This document shows, in pieces, positions 44,601 through 55,000 of a DNA stretch of 64,000 bases. How positions within the stretch are numbered: the first letter of the stretch is position 1; every line of letters begins with the position of its first letter. The stretch comes from Enterococcus innesii (GTDB lineage Bacteria > Bacillota > Bacilli > Lactobacillales > Enterococcaceae): the NCBI GenBank assembly GCA_018982785.1, contig JAHHEN010000005.1, positions 347,255-411,254 of the forward strand, given 5' to 3'. The position numbers and the translations under genes were made by a program. Below the pieces are notes generated by a model, which saw only the letters and a list, made by a program, of their open reading frames with translations, did not search any database and was not told the origin of the DNA.

Positions 44601-47021
44601 CTCATTTGCATACTCCAACGTTTGCAAATCAAGATACTCACCAATGTAATTAACGTCTGGATCAATTGGCATATCAACAGTTTTGATAATATTGCCATAC
44701 TGATCAACATAGTTTACAGTTACAGTTCCTGGTGCAATAGCAACAGTCGCTAATTCACGGGTAGAGGTATCTACAATATTAGATGTAGTAACATTTCCAG
44801 CCGTATCTTTAATGGTGGTTGTCGTACCTGAAATAGTCATTTCTACGAATTTTAAATTACGGTTTCCTTCTGGAGCATCGGTTTGGCTACTGCTGCCTTG
44901 CCATGTACTAATCTGAGAATTATTCATGACGAATGTTCCTGAACCTGTAATCAATCGGCCGGCTGAAACAGCTCCTGAAGAAGTTAGACGTGCTAAGTGC
45001 AATGCTCGCGGTGAAATAAAGCGAACGGTTGCGCCTGAGTCAACGTTTACAACAGTATTAGCATTCCATTGTTGCAAATCAAGTACTGTTCCAGCGTTAA
45101 ATGTAACAACTGCTCTGTTCGTAACATTTAGCGAATTGGAACCTACTGTGCGGGTAGCGGTCATTTGCAGGTTTTGTCCAAAAGTTGCAGTTCGGTCATT
45201 TGATTGACTTCCTGAATAACGAGAAAAATCAAGGAGCATTTGGAAGCCGTCTTGTTTCCAGGTTACGTCATCTCCAACAGTGATTGAGTTAAATCCATAA
45301 TAGACAAGGGGATAGTTGTTACTATTATAGGTACTAAGTTCGTTACCAATAATTGTCGCACCATCACCTACTTTAAAGGTATGGTTGAATCCTGTATCAC
45401 TCGCATTGTTCCCTCGGATCGCCATATAGTAAAACATGGAATAACCAGTGGTACCAGCTGTTCGGTTCAACTCTACATGGGACCCATTAGCGATAGCTAC
45501 TTCCCCAATTTGCATCAATTCTTGTTTTACATTGGCAACAATTTTGCCAGATAAAGTCACTTGACTATCCTCAGCATCCAGTAGTCGTCGTGGTTGATAA
45601 GCAGTATCTGTTCCGCTAACACCATCTCGTCCTTCGAGAGTGACATTATCGATATTGAAGTACCAGTATCCATAACCACCTGTTGCCGACCTTGAATCAA
45701 TCACTGCGTCCGCTGTACCTGTCCCACTGTCTCCTGAGTTGGTGCCTGACTGCCAATGAATCAAGTTAATATTTGTGATCGTAAAAATAGAACCGCGAAC
45801 CGTAGAACTTGCCCCTACATTAAACGCTGCTCCTGCCATATTGACTGTAAAACCATTCCCGTCAATAATCACACTCGTTTCGCGCCAACCTAAATCACGA
45901 GTAGCCACATTGGTAGCTGCTGTAATATTGGCGGTGACCTCGATATAGGTAATCGAAGAATTTCCATACGCTGCTTTTAAGGTAGCCCAGTCATTAACTG
46001 CCGCATACGTGCCATTAGCAATAGCGGTTTGTTTGTATAAATCTTTATTCTTCACTTGATCAGGCACATCAACTGTTACTCCAGAAGGTGAATTGGTTTT
46101 ATTTCCATCATTGATTGCCTGTTCAAATTCTTCTCGACCCATATCCGGATCTGCAGAAACGTTGATTTTAATGATCTGCCCTGATTGAGTGGTGATTGCA
46201 AAACTTGCAATCAAGTTATTGGCACTAGCATATTGCTGCGCTGCCCGTATCAAAGATGTACTTGGTGAATTGCCATCTTTGACTACTATTTCTAATGAAT
46301 TCGTTGTAGTGTCAACCGAAGCTTGTACTTTCTTAGGCACTAATTGATCAAAGAGCTCTTGTGCTTTTTGTGATTCTACTTTATTTTTTTCGGTGACTGT
46401 TTGTTTTGGTGGGTTCTTTTGACTTACTGACGTTGAATGAGAAACACTTGTAGATCGTGACATTGATAAACTGGTCGATTCTGATGCACTTGACGACAAC
46501 GAACCACTTTCTGAAATCGAAGTACTTTCTGAGATACTCAAACTTTCTGATTCGGACACACTCTCCTCCTCAGAAAGACTCATTGATTCAGAAACACTTT
46601 GGGATTCTTCAATACTGGTAACATTGTTTTCAATTTCTGAATCACTCACACTCTGTGATTCTGTTAAACTAGTTGACTCTGTCGCACTTTGTGACTGCGT
46701 ATTACTTTCGGATTCAGAAAAACTTTCCGATGGCTGCGTACTTTCAGAGAGTGAAGTAGCTTCACTTTCTTGTGTCGATGAAGCCGGTATTTTGGTAGTC
46801 GTTTTATTTGCCAAGACATTCTCGGCATTTGCTTCTTTACTTGCATCTAATGGCGGTGTGATTTCTGAAGCATGCGCCACGATTGGCGTGATACTCAATC
46901 CAGCAATGCCAGTAAAAGAAGTGATCGTTGCATACACCCAATGTTTTCCGCTTTTATACATCTTGTAGCGTTCACTTTTATTGGATCGTAACAACTTTCG
47001 ATAATTATTCTTTTTACTCAT
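35651..47021 (-). CDS. Serine-rich repeat glycoprotein adhesin, LPXTG anchored
   Basis: A cell-wall adhesin of about 3,790 codons, the substrate of the nearby accessory Sec and Gtf enzymes. The start is the ATG at 47021. Order: KxYKxGKxW-type signal ([13 protein letters not shown], then a hydrophobic core to HAS), a short Ser-rich stretch (about 85-200), and a binding region (about 203-1150). The binding region has beta-helix or pectate-lyase-like repeats ([18 protein letters not shown]) and then MucBP-like modules. A giant SRR region and LPKTG with a membrane helix and [12 protein letters not shown] tail follow. The frame is intact to about 41.45 kb, then broken by several small indels up to 40.46 kb, then open to the end (see findings). 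Confidence 0.92.
35880..43575 (-). repeat. Serine-rich repeat region of the adhesin
   Basis: About 7.7 kb coding for Ser at almost every second position (SxSxSx with T, A, D, E, I, L, N). A higher-order unit of roughly 60-70 residues, marked by [20 protein letters not shown], recurs many times between about 38.6 and 42.6 kb with high nucleotide identity. Towards both edges the repeat diverges (REKQE and Glu-rich at 36-37 kb; Asp/Glu-rich at 42.6-43.5 kb). The region is the target for GlcNAc addition. Confidence 0.93.
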
Positions 47022-47151
47022 TACGTTTATTTTTCTCCCCTTTCGTAAAAATTTTTTTACAAGCTTCCCCAAGTCCTATTTCTTTATGAGATAGGACAAC
47101 TAATTATTTCATAGCTAGTAAAAAAGTTACGTTTTGTCCCAGAATCGGGAC
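47022..47151 (-). promoter_or_regulatory. Adhesin leader with three inverted repeats
   Basis: Between the glf terminator and the adhesin start lie a 9-base palindrome TTTTGTCCC / GGGACAAAA (47132-47155), GTCCTAT / ATAGGAC (47072-47097), and an A/T stem (47044-47060). None ends in a T-run in the reading direction, so they look more like operators or leader structures than terminators. A GGGGAG lies about 13 bases ahead of the ATG. A promoter must be here, but no clear -35/-10 pair was recognised. Confidence 0.5.
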
Positions 47152-47187
47152 AAAAAAAAGCAACCTCTCCAATAAAAGAAGTTACTC
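47152..47187 (-). terminator. Terminator of glf
   Basis: On the minus strand GTAACTTC and GAGGTTGC pair (with three G-U pairs) around TTTTATTGGA and are followed by eight T. The stem starts at the glf stop codon. Confidence 0.75.
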
Positions 47188-48294
47188 TGCTGGAAATTCA
47201 TATTGAACAAGCTTCAAAGCAGCTGCGATCGTATCGTCCATATCATAATAGCGATAGTTGGCTAGGCGCCCACCAAATAAACATTTTTTTTGCTGTTGCG
47301 CCAATTTCTCATACTTTCGATACAGTGCATTATTGCTTTGATCGTTGATTGGGTAGTAAGGAATATCTCCTTTCTTCCACTCTTTCGGGTATTCTTTAGT
47401 GATAACTGTTTTTTTTGTCACCACTGGACAAAAATGTTTATGCTCAATGATTCGCGTATAGGGCGTTTGACTGTCTGTAAAGTTCATGACTGCTGTTCCT
47501 TGGTAATTATCCGTGTCATAGACTTTAGTCTCAAAATGTAAAGACCGATAGGCCAACTCACCATAACAATAATCGAAATATTGGTCAATCATTCCAGTAT
47601 AAACAATGTTCTTAGAAGAGGCTTCATGACGTGTGCGATCTGCAAAAAAATCAGTCTCTAAAGAAATATCAATCAGTGGATGTGTAAGCATTTTTTGAAT
47701 CATTTGTGTATAGCCCAATTTGGGTATTCCTTGAAAAATATCCGTAAAATAATTGTTATTAAAGGTATACCGAATAGGCAGCCTTTTGATAATAAAAGAA
47801 GGAAGAAGATCACATTCTCGTCCCCACTGTTTTTCAGTGTAGCCTTTGATCAGTTTGTGATAGATGTCTGTCCCGACTAAAGAAAGAGCTTGTTCTTCTA
47901 AATTTCGTGGTCTTTTTATTCCTGTCTTTTCAATTTGGGTCGATATTTTGATTCGAGCTTCAGCAGGATTTTTGGTTCCCCACAGTTGGTAAAATGTGTT
48001 CATATTAAAAGGAAGATTATATAACTCACCTTGATAGTTTGCAATTGGTGCATGAATATAGGGATAGAATTCAGTAAACTGATTGATATAATCCCAAATT
48101 TTTTTACTCGATGTATGAAAAATGTGCGCACCATATTTATGTACGTCGATTCCTGCCTGTTTTTCTGTATAGCAATTGCCGCCAATATGTGTCCGTTTTT
48201 CTAACATTTTCACTGTATGTCCCCGTTTCGCTGCTTCATGAGCAAAAACTGAGCCAAAAAGACCTGTACCAACGATCAAATAATCATAAGCCAT
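47182..48294 (-). CDS. glf: UDP-galactopyranose mutase
   Basis: FAD enzyme that turns UDP-galactopyranose into UDP-galactofuranose. The 370-residue protein starts with the FAD-binding pattern DYLIVGTGLFGSVFAHEAA, then EKRTHIGGNCYTE and KYGAHIFHTS, all typical of Glf. Near the end it has the segment LFGGRLANYRYYDMDD that contacts the flavin. It lies directly upstream of the adhesin gene on the same strand, with its own terminator between. The Gtf3-like enzyme in the same locus belongs to a group that includes galactofuranosyltransferases, so Glf may supply sugar to the adhesin or the wall. Confidence 0.95.
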   Translation of the reverse strand: MAYDYLIVGTGLFGSVFAHEAAKRGHTVKMLEKRTHIGGNCYTEKQAGIDVHKYGAHIFHTSSKKIWDYINQFTEFYPYIHAPIANYQGELYNLPFNMNTFYQLWGTKNPAEARIKISTQIEKTGIKRPRNLEEQALSLVGTDIYHKLIKGYTEKQWGRECDLLPSFIIKRLPIRYTFNNNYFTDIFQGIPKLGYTQMIQKMLTHPLIDISLETDFFADRTRHEASSKNIVYTGMIDQYFDYCYGELAYRSLHFETKVYDTDNYQGTAVMNFTDSQTPYTRIIEHKHFCPVVTKKTVITKEYPKEWKKGDIPYYPINDQSNNALYRKYEKLAQQQKKCLFGGRLANYRYYDMDDTIAAALKLVQYEFPAE

Positions 48295-48443
48295 TTTTTT
48301 CTCCTAACCTTTTTTCTTTTATTTTAGAATTTTGATAAGCCAGAACTATAATTTCTTTTTTCTGAAAAAGAAAATAAAGAAGAAATGAGTACTTTCAGTT
48401 ATCTTAGATGAATGGTCATTGTCTTCAATGAATGAATCGAGAC

Positions 48444-48505
48444 AACAAAAAAGCTCTGAAATCGCAGCGGCTGACTGTTAAATCAACCGCTGCTCTTTCA
48501 GAGCA
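48444..48505 (-). terminator. Terminator of the enolase relic
   Basis: Long hairpin: GCTCTGAAA / TTTCAGAGC outside and GCAGCGG / CCGCTGC inside, followed by TTTTTTG on the minus strand. It follows the eno stop at 48523 and is the natural terminator left with the relic. Confidence 0.85.
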
Positions 48506-48522
48506 AAGCAATAATCGAGAGA

Positions 48523-48969
<447 letters not shown>

Positions 48970-49254
48970 CTAGTGAATAAATTTTCTCTTATTTTTAGGA
49001 ATTAAATCTATCAATAAGATTGCTGAAGGATAATGCTTTTGCATATATTCCACAGCACCTAACTCATGTGAATATTCAGAAGCATACAGTTCGTCTTTTA
49101 GTTGACCCATATCAATATGGATACTTCCACTTAGAAAATCAACTGCATCTGGAAATTCTTTATCTTCATGATAATTATCATAAAAATCGGCAAGTTGCTC
49201 ACAAGTAACTACCCCATCTGTAACAAAATTTAATAGAGATTTCTTGATGTCCAT
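48970..49254 (-). CDS. Small protein translationally coupled to the GajB-like helicase
   Basis: A 94-residue acidic protein (MDIKKSLLNFVTDGVVTCEQ, later LKDELYASEYSHELGAVEYM). No membrane segment or known motif recognised. Its ATG at 49254 overlaps the region of the helicase stop (TAA at 49256), and its AAAGGAG site lies inside the helicase gene, so the two are made together. Function unknown; see findings. Confidence 0.75.
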   Translation of the reverse strand: MDIKKSLLNFVTDGVVTCEQLADFYDNYHEDKEFPDAVDFLSGSIHIDMGQLKDELYASEYSHELGAVEYMQKHYPSAILLIDLIPKNKRKFIH

Positions 49255-49255
49255 A

Positions 49256-50374
49256 TTATTCTCCTTTTGTAATTTTTTGCTTATTGAATAAGTCAAAAAA
49301 ATTTTTGGTACATATATATAGCTCATTATTACTTCGAGTTAAAGCTACATATAATTTATTTACTTCAGCTTGACTAGTGTTCTTAGGAATTATATAATTT
49401 TCCTCACTAAATTTTTTATATGGTTCCGTTAATATTACTAAAACTTTTGAGTAAGTATCTCCTTTACAATAACTCCAATTAATAGCAGGTTGATATGGAA
49501 AAGCTTCAGCTTTTCGATAAACTAATTTCACGCATCCTTCATCAATTAAAAGTTGTTCTAATTCATCAAAATCAATAATATACTTAAAGCTTCCCTTTTT
49601 CTCATTACAAGATAGTATATCTATACCTAACTTCTTTTCAATAATTGAACAAATATTGCTTGGAACTCTTCTACTTTTCTTTAGTGTTTCTCTATCAACT
49701 TCTAATGATTTGAGCTTTGATAAACAAAATTCTTCCTCACTAACAAATACTTTTCGTTTTTTATAAGGTTTACCACTTTTAGAAGATGTCATAGCAACAG
49801 AGTGTTGATAAAAATCTCCTACAGCAACTGTATAAACTTTTTTTGATTTCATCAATAACATTAATAAATCAAAATCTTCCCCTTTAAAATCTTGAAACTC
49901 ATCAATATATATTGTGTCAACAAGCAATGATAGTCTTTCTTCAATCAAAGGTTTCAGTATCTTTTTATTTTTTATTATCAACTTTGACATTCGACTAGCA
50001 TAGTATCTATTATTAGCCGGATTTAAGTAGTGTCCAATCTTATCATCTTTAATATATCCTTTTTTTGGTGGGTTCGTATGAGGAACTGGTTCTTTAAAAA
50101 TATCTACACCTCTACTTCTGATATTTTCAAATGGAAGAAGTGTCTCTAACGGTCTAATAATCCATGAATATAAGAAGCTAGTATATGTGATTACTTCAAT
50201 ATTGTTGGGAATAATATTACTAAATCTCTGCCTAATTTCATTTTTTATATTCGCCACATTTTGATTGGTGAAAGTAATAAACAAAACTGATTTTTTTTCA
50301 TCAAATGCATTAGCAATATGATACGTTTTCCCCGAGCCTGCTCTTGCAAGGATTATTTTACCTGATTTAGCCAT
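49256..50374 (-). CDS. gajB: GajB-like UvrD/Rep-family helicase
   Basis: A 372-residue superfamily 1 helicase. Motif I is ARAGSGKTYHIANAF at the N-terminus, then Ia (FITFTNQNVANIKNEI), II (DTIYIDEFQDFKG), III (VAVGDFYQHS) and VI (VNKLYVALTRSNNELYI). It is shorter than the roughly 490-residue GajB of Bacillus, mainly in the 1B/2B parts. It overlaps the end of the OLD nuclease gene by 22 bases, the arrangement of Gabija anti-phage systems. Confidence 0.8.
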   Translation of the reverse strand: MAKSGKIILARAGSGKTYHIANAFDEKKSVLFITFTNQNVANIKNEIRQRFSNIIPNNIEVITYTSFLYSWIIRPLETLLPFENIRSRGVDIFKEPVPHTNPPKKGYIKDDKIGHYLNPANNRYYASRMSKLIIKNKKILKPLIEERLSLLVDTIYIDEFQDFKGEDFDLLMLLMKSKKVYTVAVGDFYQHSVAMTSSKSGKPYKKRKVFVSEEEFCLSKLKSLEVDRETLKKSRRVPSNICSIIEKKLGIDILSCNEKKGSFKYIIDFDELEQLLIDEGCVKLVYRKAEAFPYQPAINWSYCKGDTYSKVLVILTEPYKKFSEENYIIPKNTSQAEVNKLYVALTRSNNELYICTKNFFDLFNKQKITKGE

Positions 50375-51965
50375 TCTAATCCCTCACTTATATAAATTGG
50401 AACTTTTAAGTTATCAATATATTCAGAATTTGTTGTTATCTCAATAGCAGAATCGGCTTTATTTTTCAACATATATGCCAGTGCTTCGCTTCCTACATCT
50501 TCTTCTTTGTAAATAGTAGAAACTCTGGAGCCTTTTTTATAATCAGCTAATATTTCGATGTTATCATCGAATAAAACTCTCTCAAAAGTGGAATTCTGTA
50601 TATTCCCATCACATTTTATTAATATATTGCATCCATCTGCTTTTAAGCAATTATTCAATGCCTCGATAGTCGTTATTCTCTCAGCATCTCCATCATTATC
50701 CGTAATAACTAAAAGTGGTTTTTGAATTTTTTTGCAATTTCAACATAGTTTTTGTAAGTAATTCCTGACATCGATATTATATGCACACCAGATTCATCTA
50801 TACCTTTTCCACAAACAGTCTGATAAAAGTTAGGAATATAAATATATTCTGTTGCACCTTCTACTAAAATTACTTTTTGGGATAAGATGAACTCTAGTAG
50901 GCTAGCATTATCTGATTTTTCAAAGAATTTAGCTACCTTTTTATCTACATCATTCAATTTTACTGCTTTTGCATTTGGAGTTATCCATATAGTCTTTTGA
51001 ATATTTAATCTAGACGTTATTAGAGGATTATGGGTAGTAATAATTATTTGGGAATTATCTGACTCTACTTTTATTTTTTCAATTAATTTTTTTGTCAGTG
51101 AATGACTTAAATGATTTTCTGGTTCTTCAACTAAAATAAGACTTGAATCTATTTGCAATGCAACCTCAGTCTTAATAAAATTCTCTCTACCTTTCCCCAT
51201 ATTTTGTATAGATATATTGTTTTCTCGGATATCAATCATTTTAGTAATACCAGATTTCTTCTCGTCAATAGAGATAGATTGTTCACCTATTTTTAGTGAT
51301 TCTTCTTCTGAAGATAAGAAATCAGCAATATGCATTTTTAGCTTCATAGACAATTTTCTTCGGATATCATTTGGTATCTTATTTTCAAAAACTTGTTTGG
51401 CATAAGAGCCATACAAATCATTCTTAGGTGAAGAATTATCAATAAAAAGAGATTTTATTGGGTTTTTAAGCCTTTTATAGCCCCCACCTTGAAATGTTAG
51501 CCATTCAAATTTATAGAATTCTATAGGTATGTTTGGGTTTTCAGAAAAATTTAGTTTAGAAAATTCTTGTTCAAAATCATTATCAAAATGATACCAAAAT
51601 TTTATACCTGTTTTTTCTTCTTTCAATACTTTTCCATTCGTATAGTCCAATCCCATAAAGTGTTGTTTACTTATTGGAATCTCTGAATCCATATTTAAAT
51701 ATACTTCTATTAGAATTTCAGGTAGCTGAGAAAATTCAGGTTTATTCTTGAATCGCTTAATATTTTCTGCGTTAAATAATTGTTCATTGTTTCCATCTAT
51801 CAGCCCATATATTTTTTGGTTCAAAGCCAAATCTATTGCTTCCAAAATTGTGCTTTTGCCTGCTTCATTCTCGCCAACCAAAACATTCATATCTTTATTA
51901 AATATAATTTCAAAATTTTTAAACTTTTTAAAGCCTTGGATTATCATTTTTTCAATATAACTCAT
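50353..51965 (-). CDS. gajA: GajA-like OLD family ATPase-nuclease (frameshifted here)
   Basis: N-terminal ABC-type ATPase (Walker A VGENEAGKSTILEA near residue 33; Walker B SLILVEEPENHLSHSL) fused to a TOPRIM nuclease (ILVEGATEYIYIP; ITDNDGDAERIT). The TOPRIM DxD lies exactly at the break: one A is missing in the T-run 50727-50733. Restored length is 537 residues. The ATG at 51965 follows GAGGTGTG. In Gabija, GajA nicks DNA when nucleotide levels fall during phage infection, with GajB. A general OLD-helicase pair of another type cannot be fully excluded. Confidence 0.8.
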
Positions 51966-52030
51966 TGTCACACCTCAATTTTAATAATAAATATGTTATA
52001 TATTTCACAATTGTTATTTTAGTACAATAA

Positions 52031-52050
52031 AAAGCCTAATTAAAGGCTTC
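52031..52050 (-). terminator. Terminator after the type ISP gene
   Basis: Stem AAGCCT / AGGCTT with an AATTAA loop and a five-T tail on the minus strand, about 30 bp past the stop at 52077. It separates the restriction enzyme from the gajA transcript. Confidence 0.7.
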
Positions 52051-52076
52051 TTATTGTAGTTGTAGCTATTTAAACT

Positions 52077-55000
52077 TTAATCGACTATCTCCAAAGGAGG
52101 TAAACTCTCTACTAAATCCATTGTTTGCATAGAGACATTAATAATAGACAACAATAGATTAAATATATATTTTGGATTATCTGAAAACTCGTTAGGGTCA
52201 TCAACTATCCCAGATTTTTTATCTTTTTTCACTTGATATTGGTCAATAATCCATTCAATAGCAGGCTTTCCATTTACAACATATTCATAGGCACGTTCAG
52301 GAATATCTGTTATAACAATATCTTCATTAAAAATGATGGTATCTAGTTGTCCACGTTTAGGATGTTTCATCTTCTTCACTTTGAAACTTGAATTATCTGA
52401 TTTAAAGACTATACTTACGCCGTCATATGCAGGAACATCTTCATAATTTAGATGTAAATCAGATAATTCTTTACCAATTTCTAAATATTTTTCTTTGTTT
52501 CTAACCTTTGGTATACGAGGAAAATCCTTCTTCAAATCATTTTTATATCTAAGAAGATAATCAGGATGATGTAACAAAGCGTAAATGTAGAAAATAACTT
52601 CCTTTTCTTCAAATCCTAAAAATTTATAAGCTTGTGGATTCAAATTACTTATATTACCTAAATTATCTTCACCCAAATATTCTGGCAAAGCTTTTCCCGA
52701 GGAAATTAAGTGGAAGTTGGGTATATATCTTGTGATAATTGAAGAGAAGTCAGATTTTTCTCCTGGGCCTTGAATATATATTATATCTCCCATTCTTTGT
52801 TTGATTTTCTTAAAGCTTCCTGGGTTTTCAATAATTTCGTCTTGATAAAATAAATATTTCTTTGTAAATGGTCTATACATAGATAATATTATATTTTTAC
52901 TATCTACATTGACTTCCAAACCTTTATCAATACGTTTTCTTAATCCTCTGCCCCAACTTAAAAAAGATGAATCTAAGTTTACCAATTGGCTTCGATTTTC
53001 TTCACTTTTAAGCCTATCAAGTTCATAATTATAATTAAGTGATAGTTTTTCTACATTACCAATTGTTGCTTTCTGATTGAATCCATATACCCAAAAATCC
53101 CTACCTGTAGTTACCCCTATTAAGTGTTCCCTGAATATTCCGTTATCTTTACCTTTCAAAGAAAGATAACTCTCGTAATCTCCATCTCTTTGATTAATCC
53201 AATCATTATTCTTATCCGGTATGATTTTCTTCCAGTCTATTCCATTTACTGAAATACTATTTTGAATAATTAATAATTTATTATCATGATTTATATAATC
53301 TCCAATATCATGATAATAAATTTCATGATTATCACTACCATCTTTAACTAATATACTTACAGCAATAGGGGTTCGACTTCCTGTATCAAAAATATTCCCC
53401 CTTCTTTCCGCCTTTGTTCTCCTGACGTTCTAGCATCACCTCGCAGATTAAAAATATACAAATGATTAAATTCATCATGCAAACACTTTCTCATTCCATC
53501 TGTCGCTTGAGAGTCAATAAATGAACCATTAGATACAAATCCGATTACACCTTTTGAACCTAGTCTGTCACTTGCCCATCTAAAAGCCTCTATATACGAA
53601 TCATATAAAGTCTTTTTCATTTTTGAATCTGTATATTTAGCATAAGATTTACTAATAGCTTGTTCCAATTTCGGATAACTTACATTAGCAGAATTATCAT
53701 TATCCGATTTTTGGCCTGCAGAATAAGGAGGATTCCCAATAATTGCTGTAATCGGAACTTCTTGCTGACGTTTCAACCGTTCATCATTTGTTCCAAAGAA
53801 CGAATCATCTAACGTATCTTCTTGTTCCGTTGATTCAAATGTATCAGTCAATACGATTCCTTCAAATGGTTTATATTCTTGTTGATTCATCTCTGCAAAA
53901 GTTGATTCGATGTTAATCGCTGCAATATAGTAACTTAGCAACACAATTTCGTTTGCATGTAATTCTCGCGTATATTTTCTCGTAATATCAGCTAAAGTTA
54001 TTTCTCCATTTGCTAACTTATCTTTTAGATAGTGTAAAGTCCGAACAATAAAAGTACCTGTTCCTGTAAAAGGGTCAAGGATATGAACACCTTCATCTTC
54101 AATAGCTTTTCCAAAGTGTTTTTTCAACACATCATCGACTGATTTAACAATGAAATCAACCACTTCCACAGGAGTAAAGACTATACCTAACCGTTGCGTA
54201 GTTTCTTTGAATCCTTTAGAGAAGAATTTATCATATAAAGTGATAATGATTTTTTGTTTTGCTTCTGCGTTATCAATACCTTCAGCACGTAATTTTACAG
54301 AATCATAAAACTCTTTTAATTCATCTTGCTCTTTATTAAACCCACCAAATCTTGACAACTCTTCTACAATTTTATCCATCGCTTCTGAAACAGGATTGTT
54401 GTTCACAAAGCTATATTCGCCAAAAAGAGCTTCAAAAATAGGAGCAGTAATTAAGTGTTGGGCTAACATTTCAATTGCTTGTTTTTCATCAATACTTTCA
54501 TTGATATTATGTTGTAAACTCTTTAGAAACTTATCAAATTCAATAGCGGTTTTAGAGTTTTTATCTTTAATCATAATGGTTATTTGTTCAATATGACGTT
54601 GTGCTATTTTCGCAACATCTTCTGACCAATCTTCAAGGTATCTTCTGTCTCCTACCTTTTTGACAACTTTTGCATAAATAGCATTCTCTATTTCTCCCCA
54701 ATCTAAATCTAAAGCGGTTTGATAAGAGGATTGTTCATTATCATTGCCTTTTGAAGAGTTTTCTACATCTTCAACTGATGGGGCTTCTCCTATTCCAATA
54801 ACGTCCATATTTTCAGGTTTTTTTCTATTTAATTCCAGTTTATTAATCATAGCTGAAAAACGTTCGTCAACTGAACGCAACGCGTTTAGAATTTGCCAAA
54901 CTGCTTCATATTTTTTATTGTTATCCAAAATTGATTCTGGGGTTGTCCCTTCAGGAATAACAATAGGTAGAATAATGTAGCCATACTCTTTATCTTTAAA

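Noticed and set aside
47132..47155. TTTTGTCCC / GGGACAAAA as a terminator of glf
   Set aside because: No T-run follows the stem in the direction of transcription; the real terminator is the stem just before it.
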